Assembly (NCBI GenBank): GCA_944989445.1
Contig: CALYLW010000427.1
Location: 25,001 to 89,000 of the forward strand
Direction: 5' to 3'
DNA from: Ampullaceana balthica
Taxonomy: Eukaryota; Mollusca; Gastropoda; Lymnaeidae
DNA: 64,000 nucleotides
The notes under the pieces: model-generated
Seen by the model: the letters and a program-made list of their open reading frames with translations, nothing else
What the model was told of the DNA's origin: nothing
Database searches by the model: none
Part shown: positions 31,351-43,250 of the stretch, in pieces
How the letters are laid out: each line of letters opens with the position of its first letter
Position numbering within the stretch: position 1 is the first letter of the stretch
Position numbers and translations under genes: made by a program

Positions 31351-32640
31351 TTGAATGCTTTCAAAAAGTCACAGGCCCCCAAGTGGTTACTTAGTTACCT
31401 CGGCAACTACAATATCTTTCTTTGAACGATGAAAAAAAATTGTGTTTTCGCGCAGTTACACTTGTAAAAATTGAAAAGTGATACATGTGTTTCTATGTTT
31501 GTAGTTAATAGATGACTTCTTGGCGATGTCGTGGTAGGAGGGGAAAGCAAGATACAAAATCCGAACAACAACACACACACTTCTTAATTAGGATACATTT
31601 TTCTCTATTCCTTTGATAGGAACTAAAAGCTATGCACGGTTTTGAATCTTTTTAAAAAATAATAAACTCACATCCAATTTAAACAGTTTTTTTAAATTAA
31701 AAAAAAAGTTTACTTCAAAATTAGCAAAATATTTGTGCGAAATGAAACTCTCAGAAATTAGCAATATCCTCTAAAGTAAATTAGTAACTGTTTGCTTAAG
31801 TTGAAATGAAATGGGAACTGATTGTGATTTTGTACAAACATATATTGTATACACGTTTAATTTAAAATTAAAATCTATGAGAATAGGTGATGTAAAAAAG
31901 AATAAACTAAAAAACACTCGAATCTATCCTTTTGAAAACAAAATGGCCTGTTACATTTAACGTAAATTTAATCTGAATTGATAATTATCCATAAAAATAA
32001 ATGCAATGATTTTTTTTTGAAAGTGTAAATAAGAGTGAATGCAGAATAAAATCACGGCCGTGGTTCGAATATTATTTTTTTTATATTAAATACTGAAAAA
32101 TAAAACAAAAAGATTGGTTATTGCGAAACACGACAGCAACCAATGGTTGATGAGATGAGAACAGAAAGTAAACGAAAAGCCTCACTACTATCCTCATTAT
32201 CATGAATGTAAACAGGTTCGCTAGCTTCTACTGTCCCAGTAACATAAACATTGAATTGTTTCTTCCACTGGACGGTGAATGTGGATATATTCCTTCACTT
32301 AGAGGTGGATTTATTTCTTCTACCACCCGGTATCCCTTTTATGACACTGATCCCTTTTCAATGGAATAAAAATCTTAAATGTGAGTATTTTAAAGTAGCC
32401 GTAGCCGTAGGCTTAGGACTTAGACTTCACTTCTAAAACACGAAACTTTTAACTTTAAAGTTTAACATATGCGCGGCGTTATGCGGCTATTTTTAGTTTT
32501 TAGCCTACTAAATGAAAATGCTAAATATTCAAAGCAATTAGATTAGGGTCAGTCCTAAAAGATTCACATTAGGATTAACTTCTTCATATATTTTAATAAT
32601 TTTAATTATATTAGCCCTATTCCTGTAACTATATTTATAT
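31351..32640. other. AT-rich region, nothing recognised
   Basis: No splice-bounded coding stretch or repeat found. Confidence 0.4.
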
Positions 32641-33344
32641 AATATAATTTAATATAAATAATAAATATAACTTAATTACAGCTTCTACTTTCTACAATTA
32701 GAAATTAGGGGCCTACTATTACAGTTACAGTACAGCCTAATACTTTAATACTAGTACTACTACTACTAGGCTTACTAGGTACTACTACTAGTTATAGTAC
32801 TAGTAGTAGTAGTCTTAGTAGTCGGCGTCGGTTACTTATTAATTTATTATTATTAGTAATACTATTAGTATTAGGCTACTATTATTACTATTATTAGATT
32901 TAGTATTAGTCTTAGTTTAGACGTTTAGTAGTATAATTTATAATATTATTACTATTAGTATTAGCTGCAAGTGCCCATAAGCCATAAGTATACGGCAAGG
33001 CTTGACTATACTATAAATTTCTGTCCATGACCATAGCTGAATCGGACACAGGCCGGGACAGCCTATAATTATAAATTATAATGCTGCCCTAGTGCCCCTA
33101 GCGTATTCATATTCCTATGCCTATGCATATACTATGGCCCATGACCTTATTGCCTTATAAGCCTTATTACTGTACTAATTCCTATAGACTATATAGTCTA
33201 TAGCCTATGGCCATGGCCATTATCAAGCACTATTACTATTATACTATTATAGCTATGACTATACTACTACTGCTACCCTGCCTATACTATACTGATACTG
33301 TATACTGGTGTAATTGTAATACTATATAGACTTTCACATTATTA
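32641..33344. repeat. cryptically simple TA/CTA/TAG-rich sequence
   Basis: Dense, irregular tacta, tagta, ctata and gccta words without a fixed period. Confidence 0.6.
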
Positions 33345-33352
33345 TTATAGAC

Positions 33353-33577
33353 CACCAGTGGCCAAACCGCGGCTCGCAAGCCGCATGCAGCTCTTCTGTG
33401 TTAACATTGAGGCTCGCGTACACCTATGAAATATATGAATGACCCCCTTTCCAGTCCTACAAGGATTACTGGAAGATTCCCAAGCCCTTTTTATGACCCA
33501 TAGTGCTTTAATGCGGCTCTCAACAAATTGTTTATATTTAAAATGGCTCTCAGTTACTACAGGTCTGGCCACCCCTG
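33353..33577. mobile_element. hAT-type MITE with near-perfect 8 bp TSD
   Basis: Ends caccagtggccaaacc and ggtctggccacccctg, flanks ttatagac / ttataggc. Interior motifs cggctcgcaagccgc and tgcggctctc are typical of such hAT derivatives. The minus-strand frame here is not a gene. Confidence 0.75.
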
Positions 33578-33734
33578 TTATAGGCTTTGACTATGCCATG
33601 GTCTTGCCTACTTATACTTTTATAATTTAATAATTTAAACTTAATATTACTAACACTATACCAGCTACTATACTATGCTGCATAACTATGCTAACTTACT
33701 AACTATGCTAAAAAATAAATATACTACGACTACA

Positions 33735-34056
33735 CTTACTATTATAAGGGCTTATATTATCATCATCAGTCCCGTGACCGTTACGATCATTAGGGGACGC
33801 GCATGGACTCATTAAAAGACAATGATCTCCATATTTGCCTATCATCCCTGTCCATTCTTTTATGTTGTCAATCCAACTTTTCCGCTGTCGACCTCTTCGC
33901 CGAACTCCTAAAGTGCCTTGAAGGATGATTTTTGTCAGGCTTTCATGTTGCACCACATGACCGGACCATGTGTCTCTAAATTGTCGCTATAATGGTTTCT
34001 TGACTACCCGCAATGAATTTTATTCTGTCCCAGACATACTCATTGGTCTCATGTTC
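33735..34056 (-). mobile_element. decayed non-LTR retrotransposon C-terminal region
   Basis: Minus-strand frames contain NEYVWDRIKFIAGSQETI and then, after stops and a frame change, VQHESLTKIILQGTLGVRRR and QRKSWIDNIKEWTG. These are recurring C-terminal motifs of animal LINE polyproteins. The copy is broken and abuts a (TA)n tract. Confidence 0.7.
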
Positions 34057-34062
34057 TAGATA

Positions 34063-34099
34063 AGAGATATATATATGTATATATATATATATATATATA
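34063..34099. repeat. (TA)n microsatellite
   Basis: Alternating TA, about 37 bp. A second tract lies at 34917-34939 on the far side of the 34100-34916 segment. Confidence 0.85.
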
Positions 34100-34916
34100 C
34101 TAGACGCCCCGCGGCGTAGCATACGCCGCATACTTGCTCATGGAGAGTGCAAATAAAGTGGAGAAAGAACGGACACAAACTACAGCACGAAGAAATGAAA
34201 ACAACGCGAGTGAATGTCGTTTTGATGGGCATGGGCTGCCAACTCATTGTTGGTTTCGAGACATTTGCAGACGAAATTCGGTAAACCCCCAACTTCTATG
34301 AAGTCAGCTATAAAACGATAATCGGTTTAAAATCGGAGTTACATAATCGACAATCGGTTTTCCAAAAAAAAACCCCGCAATTAACAACCCTAAATATGAC
34401 TAACCATCGCTAGGGTCGGCCAATCACAGTTTATGTTTAAGGGATAGTATTGTTAAATGGGAGGCGGGTAACAACAACCTCAGCGTGCATGTCTTCACGT
34501 TTACTCGTTTTTTTTATTTACTTAGTGCTGCTTTTTGTGTCTGTACTCTCACCCCCCAACTTTTCTTTGCACTGTCTATGATGAGCAAGTCTGCGGCGTA
34601 TGCTATGAAATAAAGGGGTAAAAGAACGGGCACAGAAATTTTTAAAAATAAAAAAATACAATGTATTCGCTTGGGCTTGAACCCGTGACCTTCCCCGCAT
34701 GAGGCGGACGTGATAACGAGTACACTACGAATCTCGCGTATTCTGTGAAGGAACAATGGAAGTGAAACACAAGGACCATTGTTGGACACCCCTCCACTAC
34801 CTTCGCTTGCCAACCGTTAACTGTGTTTAGTTGACCCCAGCGTGGGTCATTCGTCATGCTTGTTTGCATATACTTGCTTGCGATGAGGTGTTTCGCATGG
34901 TCCCATGAAGAGAATT
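34100..34916. mobile_element. unclassified element(s) between (TA)n tracts
   Basis: ctagacgccccgcggcgtag at 34100 and gcggcgtatgcta at 34594 are inverted relatives, each followed by a similar aa(g)aacggacaca/gaacgggcaca stretch. This suggests two oppositely oriented copies of one element, including the tRNA-like segment at 34667-34735. Confidence 0.4.
34667..34735 (-). ncRNA. tRNA-Val-like SINE head or tRNA pseudogene
   Basis: The minus strand has A-box-like tagtgtactcgttatca and B-box ggttcaagccc at tRNA spacing, and resembles a tRNA-Val backbone. The anticodon position reads CAT, and the acceptor and T stems pair poorly, so it is not a normal tRNA gene. Confidence 0.5.
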
Positions 34917-34939
34917 ATATATATATATATATATATATA
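34917..34939. repeat. (TA)n microsatellite
   Basis: Short TA run matching the one at 34063. Confidence 0.8.
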
Positions 34940-35184
34940 AGTATAAGGGCGTATTTTTTAAAATAAAAAATGGGGGGGGGCATGTTGGATCTTGAAAGAT
35001 GATTGATAGTTCAACACCAATCAACAATATAAATTATATATCAAACAACAATCAGTGACTGAACAGCAAGTAAAACAATTAATGTAATTGAGCATAGGCC
35101 TATCATCTAAGCAGTTGTGAGGCCTAATACACACTGTAATTTCATTTATCTCTGCAGTATAATATATCAATTATATCATGTGTT

Positions 35185-35530
35185 TACAGATTTTGTACAA
35201 ATTGATATTGCATCAAGTGTCAAATAGTTATTGTATTAGGTGATATACAGTTATTGTATCAGGTGTCAAATAGTTATTGTATTAGGTCTTATACTGTTAT
35301 GGTAGCAGGTGCTATATAGTTATTGTATAAGGTGTTATAAAGTTATTGTATTAGGTGCTATATAGTTATTGTATAAGGTGTTATACATGTATAGTTATGT
35401 ATCAGGTGCTATATAGTTATTGCATCAGGTGTTAAACAGCTATTGCATCAGAAGATATACCTCTATTGTATCATTGTTATACCACAATAACATAAGATGT
35501 TATACAGCTTTTATATTAGATTTTATACAG
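35185..35530. repeat. degenerate 23-24 bp repeat
   Basis: About a dozen diverged units around ttattgtatcaggtg.tata. It looks older than the other arrays. Confidence 0.7.
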
Positions 35531-35880
35531 CTATAATGAGTGCATTCTGAAATAGGCATCCCAACGTTATGCTAGAGTCCATGAAATGGGGAATCATAAC
35601 AAATACAAAAGTCTATAGGTGAGCTGAAACTATTGTCTCTTTTATGCATGAAATCAACTTTAAACTTTATGCTATGTATAAAATTAAAAGACTTGATATT
35701 TTTTATAAAATGTAACCAAAATAATAATAACCAAGTGAAAGAAAGTCAAAAACAGTGCAATAAATTTTTTGTCTCATGAAATGAGATCATACTTTGGCAG
35801 GGTTTTATCAAATTATGTGCAAATAACATTTAAGGATTTTAAAAAATAGGAAGATACATTTACTCATTTTCTTATGCAAA
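35531..35880. other. AT-rich spacer
   Basis: Nothing recognised. Confidence 0.35.
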
Positions 35881-36188
35881 TAAATGTTCAGTCTCTTGTG
35901 TTTGTTAATAAATGTTCAGTCTCTTGTGTTTGTTAATAAATGTTCAGTCTCTTGTGTTTGTTAATAAATGTTCAGTCTCTTGTGTTTGTTAATAAATGTT
36001 CAGTCTCTTGTGTTTGTTAATAAATGTTCAGTCTCTTGTGTTTGTTAATAAATGTTCAGTCTCTTGTGTTTGTTAATAAATGTTCAGTCTCTTGTGTTTG
36101 TTAATAAATGTTCAGTCTCTTGTGTTTGTTAATAAATGTTCAATCTCTTGTGTTTGTTAATAAATGTTCAATCTCTTGTGTTTGTTAA
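35881..36188. repeat. 28 bp minisatellite, 11 units
   Basis: Unit taaatgttcagtctcttgtg plus tttgttaa, almost identical. The last two units have caatctc. Confidence 0.93.
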
Positions 36189-36361
36189 GCAAGGTGGTGT
36201 TAAAGTTGGTCTAGTTTTGTAGTACTAAGGATGATGTCATAGAGAATGTGTTTATTTTGTAACATCATTGTTAAAGAAAAATATTGTGGAGTATAGATTG
36301 AAATATGAACTACAATTATACCAGGTTTACCTTTTGCTATAAATACAATGTGGTTAGTATG

Positions 36362-36487
36362 ATAAGAATGTTTATTTAATATTTATATGTTTGTTATTAT
36401 CTCCATGTAAAGCGCTGTGAGCCCAGGTCTTTGCTGGGATACAGCGCTATAAAAATTATCAATTTACATTGTATTATTATTATTATT
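36362..36487 (+). mobile_element. retroposon 3' tail ending in (ATT)n, copy 1
   Basis: gtaaagcgctgtgagcccag, then ggatacagcgctataaa and a (tta)n run. The same end is at 59782-59880. It resembles 3' ends of widespread animal SINE/LINE families. Confidence 0.6.
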
Positions 36488-37124
36488 TTTACAGGATGAG
36501 TGACTTTAACAGGTTTATTTGCTTCATGTACTGGTAGAGATAAATCAAAACTTTTAATTTCATTTATTGAGAAATAAATTTTAAGGTGGAATCTTTTTCA
36601 ATTATGCTTCATTACTTTAATAACTGGTCTATTTCAGTATTAGAAGAGACTTATACAGTATACACATTAGGCATATTGATATGAAACTATTATTTATGCT
36701 TGTGGACCATTATAATAGTGATATAATCATTTTAATGAAATGCTTCTTATTAACTATGGTTAGAAGAAAGACTGTGTAACTAGAAGTATGACTATTTATT
36801 AAATTTTAATCCATCACCTTTTTTTTCCATGAAACTATAATTGTATTATTTTTTTAGCAAAAATAATCAATGGCTTGTGGAATATAAATAAAAATAAGAT
36901 GAGATCTATTCAATGTAAAATATAGTCAACATTGAATCGTAAATATTGGTGGTGCATTTATGTTATTAATCAACTTTAAAGAGACTAAAACTGGCCATAC
37001 AGTCTGAATCTGGTTCAACCGGATTTGCATTTGTATGCACATTTTTAAAATGAAAGGGGCTAAACAGGAAATCTCTGCAACTTATTTATATAGTATAGCC
37101 TAATATAATTTATTTTTAGCAAAA
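36488..37124. other. AT-rich spacer
   Basis: Nothing recognised. Confidence 0.35.
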
Positions 37125-37326
37125 GACAATGTACAAGTCACATATTACTCCTAATTTGAAGCCCAGAATGTGACTGTGTGAATGGGAACGATATGTTGGA
37201 GAGTTGGAGAAGACAGGTGATGTAAGACAATGTACAAGTCACATATTACTCCTAATTTGAAGCCCAGAATGTGACTGTGAATGGGAACGATATGTTGGAG
37301 AGTTGGAGAAGACAGGTGATGTAAAT
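37125..37326. repeat. 101 bp tandem duplication
   Basis: gacaatgtacaagtcacata... occurs at 37125 and 37226. The copies differ by a 2 bp deletion. Confidence 0.9.
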
Positions 37327-37565
37327 CAACTAAGCCTATTTTAGAAAGTTGTGTTGTTTTTGTGTGGGGGGGGGGCAGGGTGGTAAATTTACATTCATTG
37401 TAAGTGGAATTTTTATTCATATATCACAGCTATTTAATTTTTTTAAATATTTTATTATATTTTAATTATTGAAGAAGAATTCTTTTTATTGGCAAATAAT
37501 TATAAACAAAAATTATAGTTTCATACTGATTCATAGTAATAGTACAGTATGAATTGATATTACAT

Positions 37566-37600
37566 ATATATATATATATATATTATATATTATATATATG
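37566..37600. repeat. (TA)n microsatellite
   Basis: Alternating TA with one interruption. Confidence 0.8.
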
Positions 37601-37654
37601 GCGGCTGGATAGCGAAGTCAATAGTGCAAAGCCACAATAAAAATGTTGATTTGA

Positions 37655-37810
37655 ATAATGACTATTGCTAAAAAGTCCTTCGCTGACTTGGAGAGGAGAT
37701 GGGCGCTGCCAGGTCTACCAAGCCTCGAGAAAGTTCAATGGAAACATCGGAACCCCCTACGACCACGAGGTTATGGGACGCAAATAAAAATAGATACTAT
37801 AGACACACTA
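37655..37810 (+). other. unrecognised open stretch split by a MITE
   Basis: Open for about 50 codons (AKKSFADLERRWALPGLPSL...). It is interrupted by the MITE at 37811-38055, and after the MITE the frame soon ends. It may be a remnant of a mobile-element ORF. Confidence 0.25.
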
Positions 37811-38055
37811 GGGGCCGTCCATAAAGTACGTCACGCTCCAGAGGGGGAAGGGGTGTAAGAAAGTGGGGGAGGGGGGTGTACGGCTATGTGTTACGTCACG
37901 TTGTTTTATATTATATTTTAATTATTTTGTTATTAAAAAAATTTTTTGTTCGAAAGTGTGACGTACTTTAGGGGGGGGGGTTCCAAGATTTGTGATAGGG
38001 GGAGGGGGGAGTTAAAATGGTCAAAAATAGCGTGACGTACTTTATGGACGGCCCC
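37811..38055. mobile_element. Harbinger-like MITE with CTA TSD
   Basis: Ends ggggccgtccataaagtacg and cgtactttatggacggcccc, duplication cta (37808-37810, 38056-38058). Same family as 15147-15421. Confidence 0.82.
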
Positions 38056-38577
38056 CTAGCCAGACAAACAAAGCCATGAAGTTTAATTTTACGACCGTCT
38101 GAACTAGCTAACCGTAGAGCACTTACGACAATTATGTTTACTTGTCCTGGCAGTGCCAACAAATGGGAGGAGTCAAATACTTGGGAAAACAAGCCTAAAC
38201 GCAAATACACTGTATTGTATATTTTTGTGAGCTGAATGTGGATCAGCTATTAATAGCTTGACCTTTCTAAAATCGTCACGAAACGTAGGAAGCTAGGTCA
38301 TCGCTACTGGAACTGTCTTGATCAGCTGTCCTATTCATTTGTTTTGATCAGCGGTCTTGATCAACTGTCCTGTCCTAATCAGCTGTCCTGATCTGCTGTC
38401 GTGGCTGCGTGGGCTATTACATACCAGTTAGCTGCGAAACAGCTTCCTAATCATTATAATATGATGCTTTTAACCACATACATATCATGATAACTTCCAA
38501 CTACATAATCCATATTAGCAACGATTATAGACAGCTCCAGAGTATCCACGATAGTGTACAATTCAATAAATGCCATG
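38056..38577. other. spacer with short tgatcagctgtcc repeats
   Basis: A cluster of (c)tgatcagctgtcctg words lies at 38310-38400. Otherwise nothing recognised. Confidence 0.4.
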
Positions 38578-39172
38578 AAAATAGACAATGCCATAGTTGC
38601 AATGTCAGTAGACAAGCCCATAGTTGCAATTAATGTCAGTAGACAAGCCCATAGTTGCAATGTCAGTAGACAAGCCCATAGTTGCAATGTCAGTAGACAT
38701 GCCCATAGTTGCAATGTCAGTAGACAAGCCCATAGTTGCAATGTCAGTAGACATGCCCATAGTTGCAATGTCAGTAGACATGCCCATAGTTGCAATGTCA
38801 GTAGACATGCCCATAGTTGCAATGTCAGTAGACATGCCCATAGTTGCAATGTCAGTAGACATGCCCATAGTTGCAATGTCAGTAGACAAGCCCATAGTTG
38901 CAATGTCAGTAGACATGCCCATAGTTGCAATGTCAGTAGCCAAGCCCATAGTTGCAATGTCAGTAGACATGCCCATAGTTGCAATGTCAGTAGACATGCC
39001 CATAGTTGCAATGTCAGTAGACAAGCCCATAGTTGCAATGTCAGTAGACAAGCCCATAGTTGCAATGTCAGTAGACAAGCCCATAGTTGCAATGTCAGTA
39101 GACAGTAGACATGCCCATAGTTGCAATGTCAGTAGACATGCCCATAGTTGCAATGTCAGTAGACATGCCAAT
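38578..39172. repeat. 27 bp minisatellite, about 21 units
   Basis: Unit gcccatagttgcaatgtcag plus tagaca(a/t). Two units carry insertions (attaatgtc near 38628, tagacag near 39100). Long frames on both strands are repeat-driven. Confidence 0.93.
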
Positions 39173-39636
39173 GAGGTCATGATTTCATCCCAGCACATAC
39201 AAATAATCATCGGATTAAACTGTGGATAATGATTACCTACCATAAAAATTGGATAAATATTCCATTACATGGGTACATTTTCCATGCTATAAAATGTGGA
39301 TAATCATTCCAGATACAAGAGATCGATTATTTGTATCCCCACTTACTTTTTTGTATTTTATTCTAAAGCTCTTTAACTCATGTTTCAGTCCATGTGATCA
39401 CGCTCTTTCCCCGGCCACGTTTAGACGTATGTTGCCATGAATAAAACAACCATAAATTGTAGCTCCATTGACGAATTGATGTTTACTACTATTAAGTTTT
39501 GCTCAAGGGCCCCTAATTTCTTAACATTTTACTGTAATATATTATACATTTCGAAAGCACCAAACGTTGAAAAGATATAATAATTTCTCTGTTGACTAAA
39601 TTTCCTCTCTTCAAAATGACTGGATCAATGTGTACG
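39173..39636. other. spacer
   Basis: Nothing recognised. Confidence 0.35.
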
Positions 39637-40015
39637 GACACCAAGAGTTAAAGCAGACACCAAGAGTTAAAGCTAACACCAAGAGTTAAAGCTGACACCA
39701 AGAGTTCAAGCTGACACCAAGAGTTAAAGCTGACACCAAGAGTTAAAGCAGACAACAAGAGTTAAAGCCGACACCAAGAGTTAAAGCGGACACCAAGAGT
39801 TAAAGCAGACACCAAGAGTTAAAGCGGACACCAAGAGTTAAAGCGGACACCAAGAGTTAAAGCGGACACCAAGAGTTAAAGCGGACACCAAGAGTTAGAG
39901 CGGACACCAAGAGTTAAAGCGGACACCAAGAGTTAAAGCGGACACCAAGAGTTAAAGCGGACACCAAGAGTTAAAGCGGACACCAAGAGTTAAAGCGGAC
40001 ACCAAGAGTTAGAGC
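39637..40015. repeat. 19 bp minisatellite, about 20 units
   Basis: Unit gcggacaccaagagttaaa. The left end has gcagac/gctgac variants and the right end is homogeneous. Confidence 0.93.
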
Positions 40016-40312
40016 ATATCGAAAATGACGACGAGGTCAAAACTTTCCAGTTTCGTTACAACCGTCTTTCCTCGTTGCTGTTAGTTTCTGACTGTTTCTT
40101 GTGTCAGGGGTTCTCAGTTCATTACTTTGTCTTTTTTTTTATGGACCCACATTTTGTTGCCGTTGTTTGCCATCTACACTGAGTTAAAATATATTTGAAA
40201 TTAAATAGCACAGATCAACGTTGTTGTGTTGACTAATGTTACAACCGGCACGACCTCAAGCAAATATCATTGACCCCACTCATCCAATTAATGATTGATT
40301 AGCTGTTAACTG

Positions 40313-40360
40313 TTTATCTTGTCTGTTAGAGACGCTCCTTCTATACAGAAGATTATTGCT
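40313..40360 (-). mobile_element. LINE/SINE-type 3' tail, minus-strand copy
   Basis: The minus strand reads gcaataatcttctgtataga, then aggagcgtctctaacagaca and agataa, the same tail as at 18.4, 29.7, 49.1 and 60.8 kb. The upstream sequence does not match the other copies, so the parent element is unclear. Confidence 0.65.
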
Positions 40361-40605
40361 ATTTTCCTTTATTAACGCGCTAACTGCGTCTGTTAAGTTC
40401 ACCACATCAGCCCGTTTTCTGCTCATATAGAAGTAAAAATGTTGCTGAGATGAGTTACACATGTTTGGGGAAAGGGGGGGGGGCTGCTATAGAATTGATG
40501 ATAACTGGATGTCATGTTTACACTGTTTTACGCTGCTGAATTTGGCCGAGCTTTGTACCACGATCATTTAATTTTAAACTCTTTCATTATACATGCACCA
40601 TTGTA

Positions 40606-41316
40606 CCTGTAAGGGTAAGCAATACCAACCTGTAAGGGTAAGCTATACCAACATGTAAGGTAAGCTATACCAACCTGTAAGGGTAAGTTATACCAACCTG
40701 TAAGGGTAAGCTATACCAACCTGTAAGGGTAAGCTATACCAACCTGTAAGGGTAAGCTATACCAACCTGTAAGGGTAAGCTATACCAACCTGTAAGGGTA
40801 AGCTATACCAACCTGTAAGGGTAAGCTATACCAACCTGTAAGGGTAAGCTATACCAACCTGTAAGGGTAAGTTATACCAACCTGTAAGGGTAAGATATAC
40901 CAACCTGTAAGGGTAAGTTATACCAACCTGTAAGGGTAAGTTATACCAACCTGTAAGGGTAAGCTATACCAACATGTAAGGGTAAGTTATATCAACCTGT
41001 AAGGGTAAGTTATACCAACCTGTAATGGTAAGCTATACCAACATGTAAGGGTAAGCTATACCGACATGTAAGGGTAAGTTATACCAAACTGTAATGGTAA
41101 GCTATACCAACATGTAAGGGTAAGCTATACCGACATGTAAGGGTAAGCTATACCAACATGTAAGGGTAAGCTATACCGACATGTAAGGGTAAGCTATACC
41201 AACCTGTAATGGTAAGCTATACCAACATGTAAGGGTAAGCTATACCGACATGTAAGGGTAAGCTATACCAACATGTAAGGGTAAGCTATACCGACATGTA
41301 AGGGTAAGCTATAACA
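40606..41316. repeat. 23 bp minisatellite, about 31 units
   Basis: Unit aacctgtaagggtaagctat plus acc. The right half shows a two-unit higher order (accaacatg / accgacatg). Each unit contains AAGG|GTAAGC, a donor-like word on the plus strand. Confidence 0.93.
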
Positions 41317-41589
41317 AATTGATCAGTAAACATCTACGTTTCAAACAACTCATTACCAATCTAGTAGTTCATACAAGTACAAGCCTTTGTGTCTAGCAGA
41401 TTCAAATATGACCAGCTCTTTCCTTTTATTTTTCAATTTTTGCATTATTTTGTAAAGCTAATTTCGTTGAGTTGCTGGTATATATACATGTATGTTAAAG
41501 TTGTAGCGCTTGCATCGACATTCCGAATTGTCGTAACTCATTCTGTTTATGCCAATCTAAACGTCCTGTATAATTTACAAGACGTCTGA

Positions 41590-41873
41590 CTACAACGCTG
41601 GGCACACTCCGGCACACTGTGTCTTGCCGCCACGCAAGTATGGGAGAATGTTTTTCTTTTTTAAAATTAAAAATCCACGAAAATTTTGATCGAACCATGT
41701 CATATACAGTGTACGTTCGACTGAAAGCACCTCATACTTAACTGCTTTCTTTTTTTTTGACGTCCAACTCCTTGTTTTGTTTATTTCCTTGTCATTATTT
41801 TCCACCAATGTGATGGTTAGACCAGCTTTTCTCCAAACTGTTCTAGTATCTTCCGGACCATCCGGAATGTCCT
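41590..41873 (-). CDS. possible exon of an unidentified minus-strand gene
   Basis: A frame open from a candidate acceptor (aatttcgtag, about 41873) to TAG at 41590. It starts DIPDGPEDTRTVWRKAGL and passes into a Lys-rich, less convincing part. The first 20-30 codons look coding; the rest may not be. Confidence 0.25.
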
Positions 41874-41949
41874 ACGAAATTAGAAGTTCAATTTACATTT
41901 GTATAGTAACTTTGATAACACATATACCTCTTCCTCTCCAACCCTGTAT

Positions 41950-42300
41950 TCCCGACTCGTTGGTCGTGGGGGGGGGTGCCGTGAAACCCCTAGTAGTCAG
42001 ACCTGCACCACCCTATTGGAAAGGTTGGTCGGGGGGGGGTGGTGGTGCCTTGAAACCCCTAGTCAGACCTGCATTAACCACCCTATTGGAAAGGTTGGTC
42101 GGGGGGGGGGTGGTGCCTTGAAACCCCTAGTCAGACCTGCATTAACCACCCTATTGAGAAGGTTGGTCGGGGGGGGGGTGGTGCCTTGAAACCCCTAGTC
42201 AGACCTGCATTAACCACCCTATTGGAAAGGTTGGTCGGGGGAGGGGGTGCCTTGAAACTCCTAGTCAGACCTGCATTAACCACCCTTTTGGAAAGGTTGA
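41950..42300. repeat. 66 bp repeat with G tracts, about 5 units
   Basis: Unit ttgaaacccctagtcagacc ... ttggaaaggttggtcggggg. G runs of 7-10 vary between units. Confidence 0.88.
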
Positions 42301-42399
42301 TCATGGAACAAAAGATTATAACAGTACATCTGATGTGTAAACCATTGTGGGTTCGTTTTTTTTTGGTTTTTTTTTGAGTTATCATCCCTCTGATAGGCC

Positions 42400-42590
42400 A
42401 CAACGTAATTACTGGTGCATCTTATATTTCTGTAACTGTTTCCCTTCGTTGGTCTCGATCCAAGCTGAACCTTTCCGGAGTTGGACATCCTCAGGTAGTT
42501 TGATGGGTATGTTTACAGAAAACACAATTTTTACCCGTTGTGTTTACCTGCTCGTATAAACACGACTCCCTTGTGGTGCCCGCGTGTACA
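42400..42590 (-). CDS. possible exon(s) of an unidentified minus-strand gene
   Basis: One minus frame reads VVNHPGLFVYTRAPQGSRVY, then a single TAA, then VKIVFSVNIPIKLPEDVQLR and KGSAWIETNEGKQLQKYK. A CAG|gtaaac donor lies at the TAA, but no convincing acceptor follows at a normal distance. The composition is protein-like. Function not recognised. Confidence 0.3.
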
Positions 42591-42611
42591 CAAACAACCC
42601 AGGATGGTTTA

Positions 42612-43141
42612 CTACTGCCCAGTGGGTGGGAGAGGTAGCTCTGCCTCTACGGGACGTCCTCCTCAGAGGATGTTATTGGTCCCTTGTGACACCGCCTGTG
42701 TGCTGTATGTAGCCCCCAGTGGGAGGGAGAGGTAGCACTGCCTCTACGAGACGTCCTACTGGTCCCTTGCGACACCCCCTGTGTGCTGTAGCCTCCATTA
42801 TGAGGGAGAGGTAGCACTGTCTCTACGAGACGTCCTACTGGTCCCTTTCGACACCCCCTGTGTGCTGTAGCCTCCATTGTGAGGGAGAGGTAGCACTGTC
42901 TCTACGAGACGTCCTACTGGTCCCTTTCGACACCCCCTGTGTGCTGTATGTAGCCCCCAGTGGGAGGGAGAGGTAGCACTGCCTCTACGAGACGTCCTAC
43001 TGGTCCCTTTCGACACCCCCTGTGTGCTGTATGTAGCCACCAGTATGAGGGAGAGGTAGCACTGTCTCTACGGGATGTCCTCAGAGGATGTTATAGGTCC
43101 CTTTCGACACCGCCTGTATGCTGTAGCCACCAGTGGGAGGG
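42612..43141. repeat. about 84-88 bp repeat, 6 units
   Basis: Unit gggagggagaggtagcactg ... ctacgagacgtcctactggt ... gacaccccctgtgtgctgta, with deletions between units. Confidence 0.88.
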
Positions 43142-43250
43142 AGTGGTTCTTGTGCGGTATTGACTATGTGTAACAACGTATTCCCCAGTGGACGACAGAT
43201 CTTCCTTGGCAGTTCTTGTGGTGATCGATGTGTATATTACCTGACTATCA
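43120..43250 (-). CDS. possible exon of an unidentified minus-strand gene
   Basis: After a candidate acceptor (actgatagtcag) the frame VIYTSITTRTAKEDLSSTGE, YVVTHSQYRTR is open and runs into the 85 bp array. It is protein-like but unrecognised. Confidence 0.3.

Noticed and set aside
33345..33572. 75-codon minus-strand protein
   Set aside because: It lies within a hAT-type MITE and ends at its borders.
34667..34735. Functional tRNA gene
   Set aside because: Mispaired acceptor and T stems, and CAT in a Val-like backbone; better seen as a retroposon head.
38454..39243. Four overlapping repeat frames up to 212 codons
   Set aside because: 27 bp array artefacts; no splice or start context.
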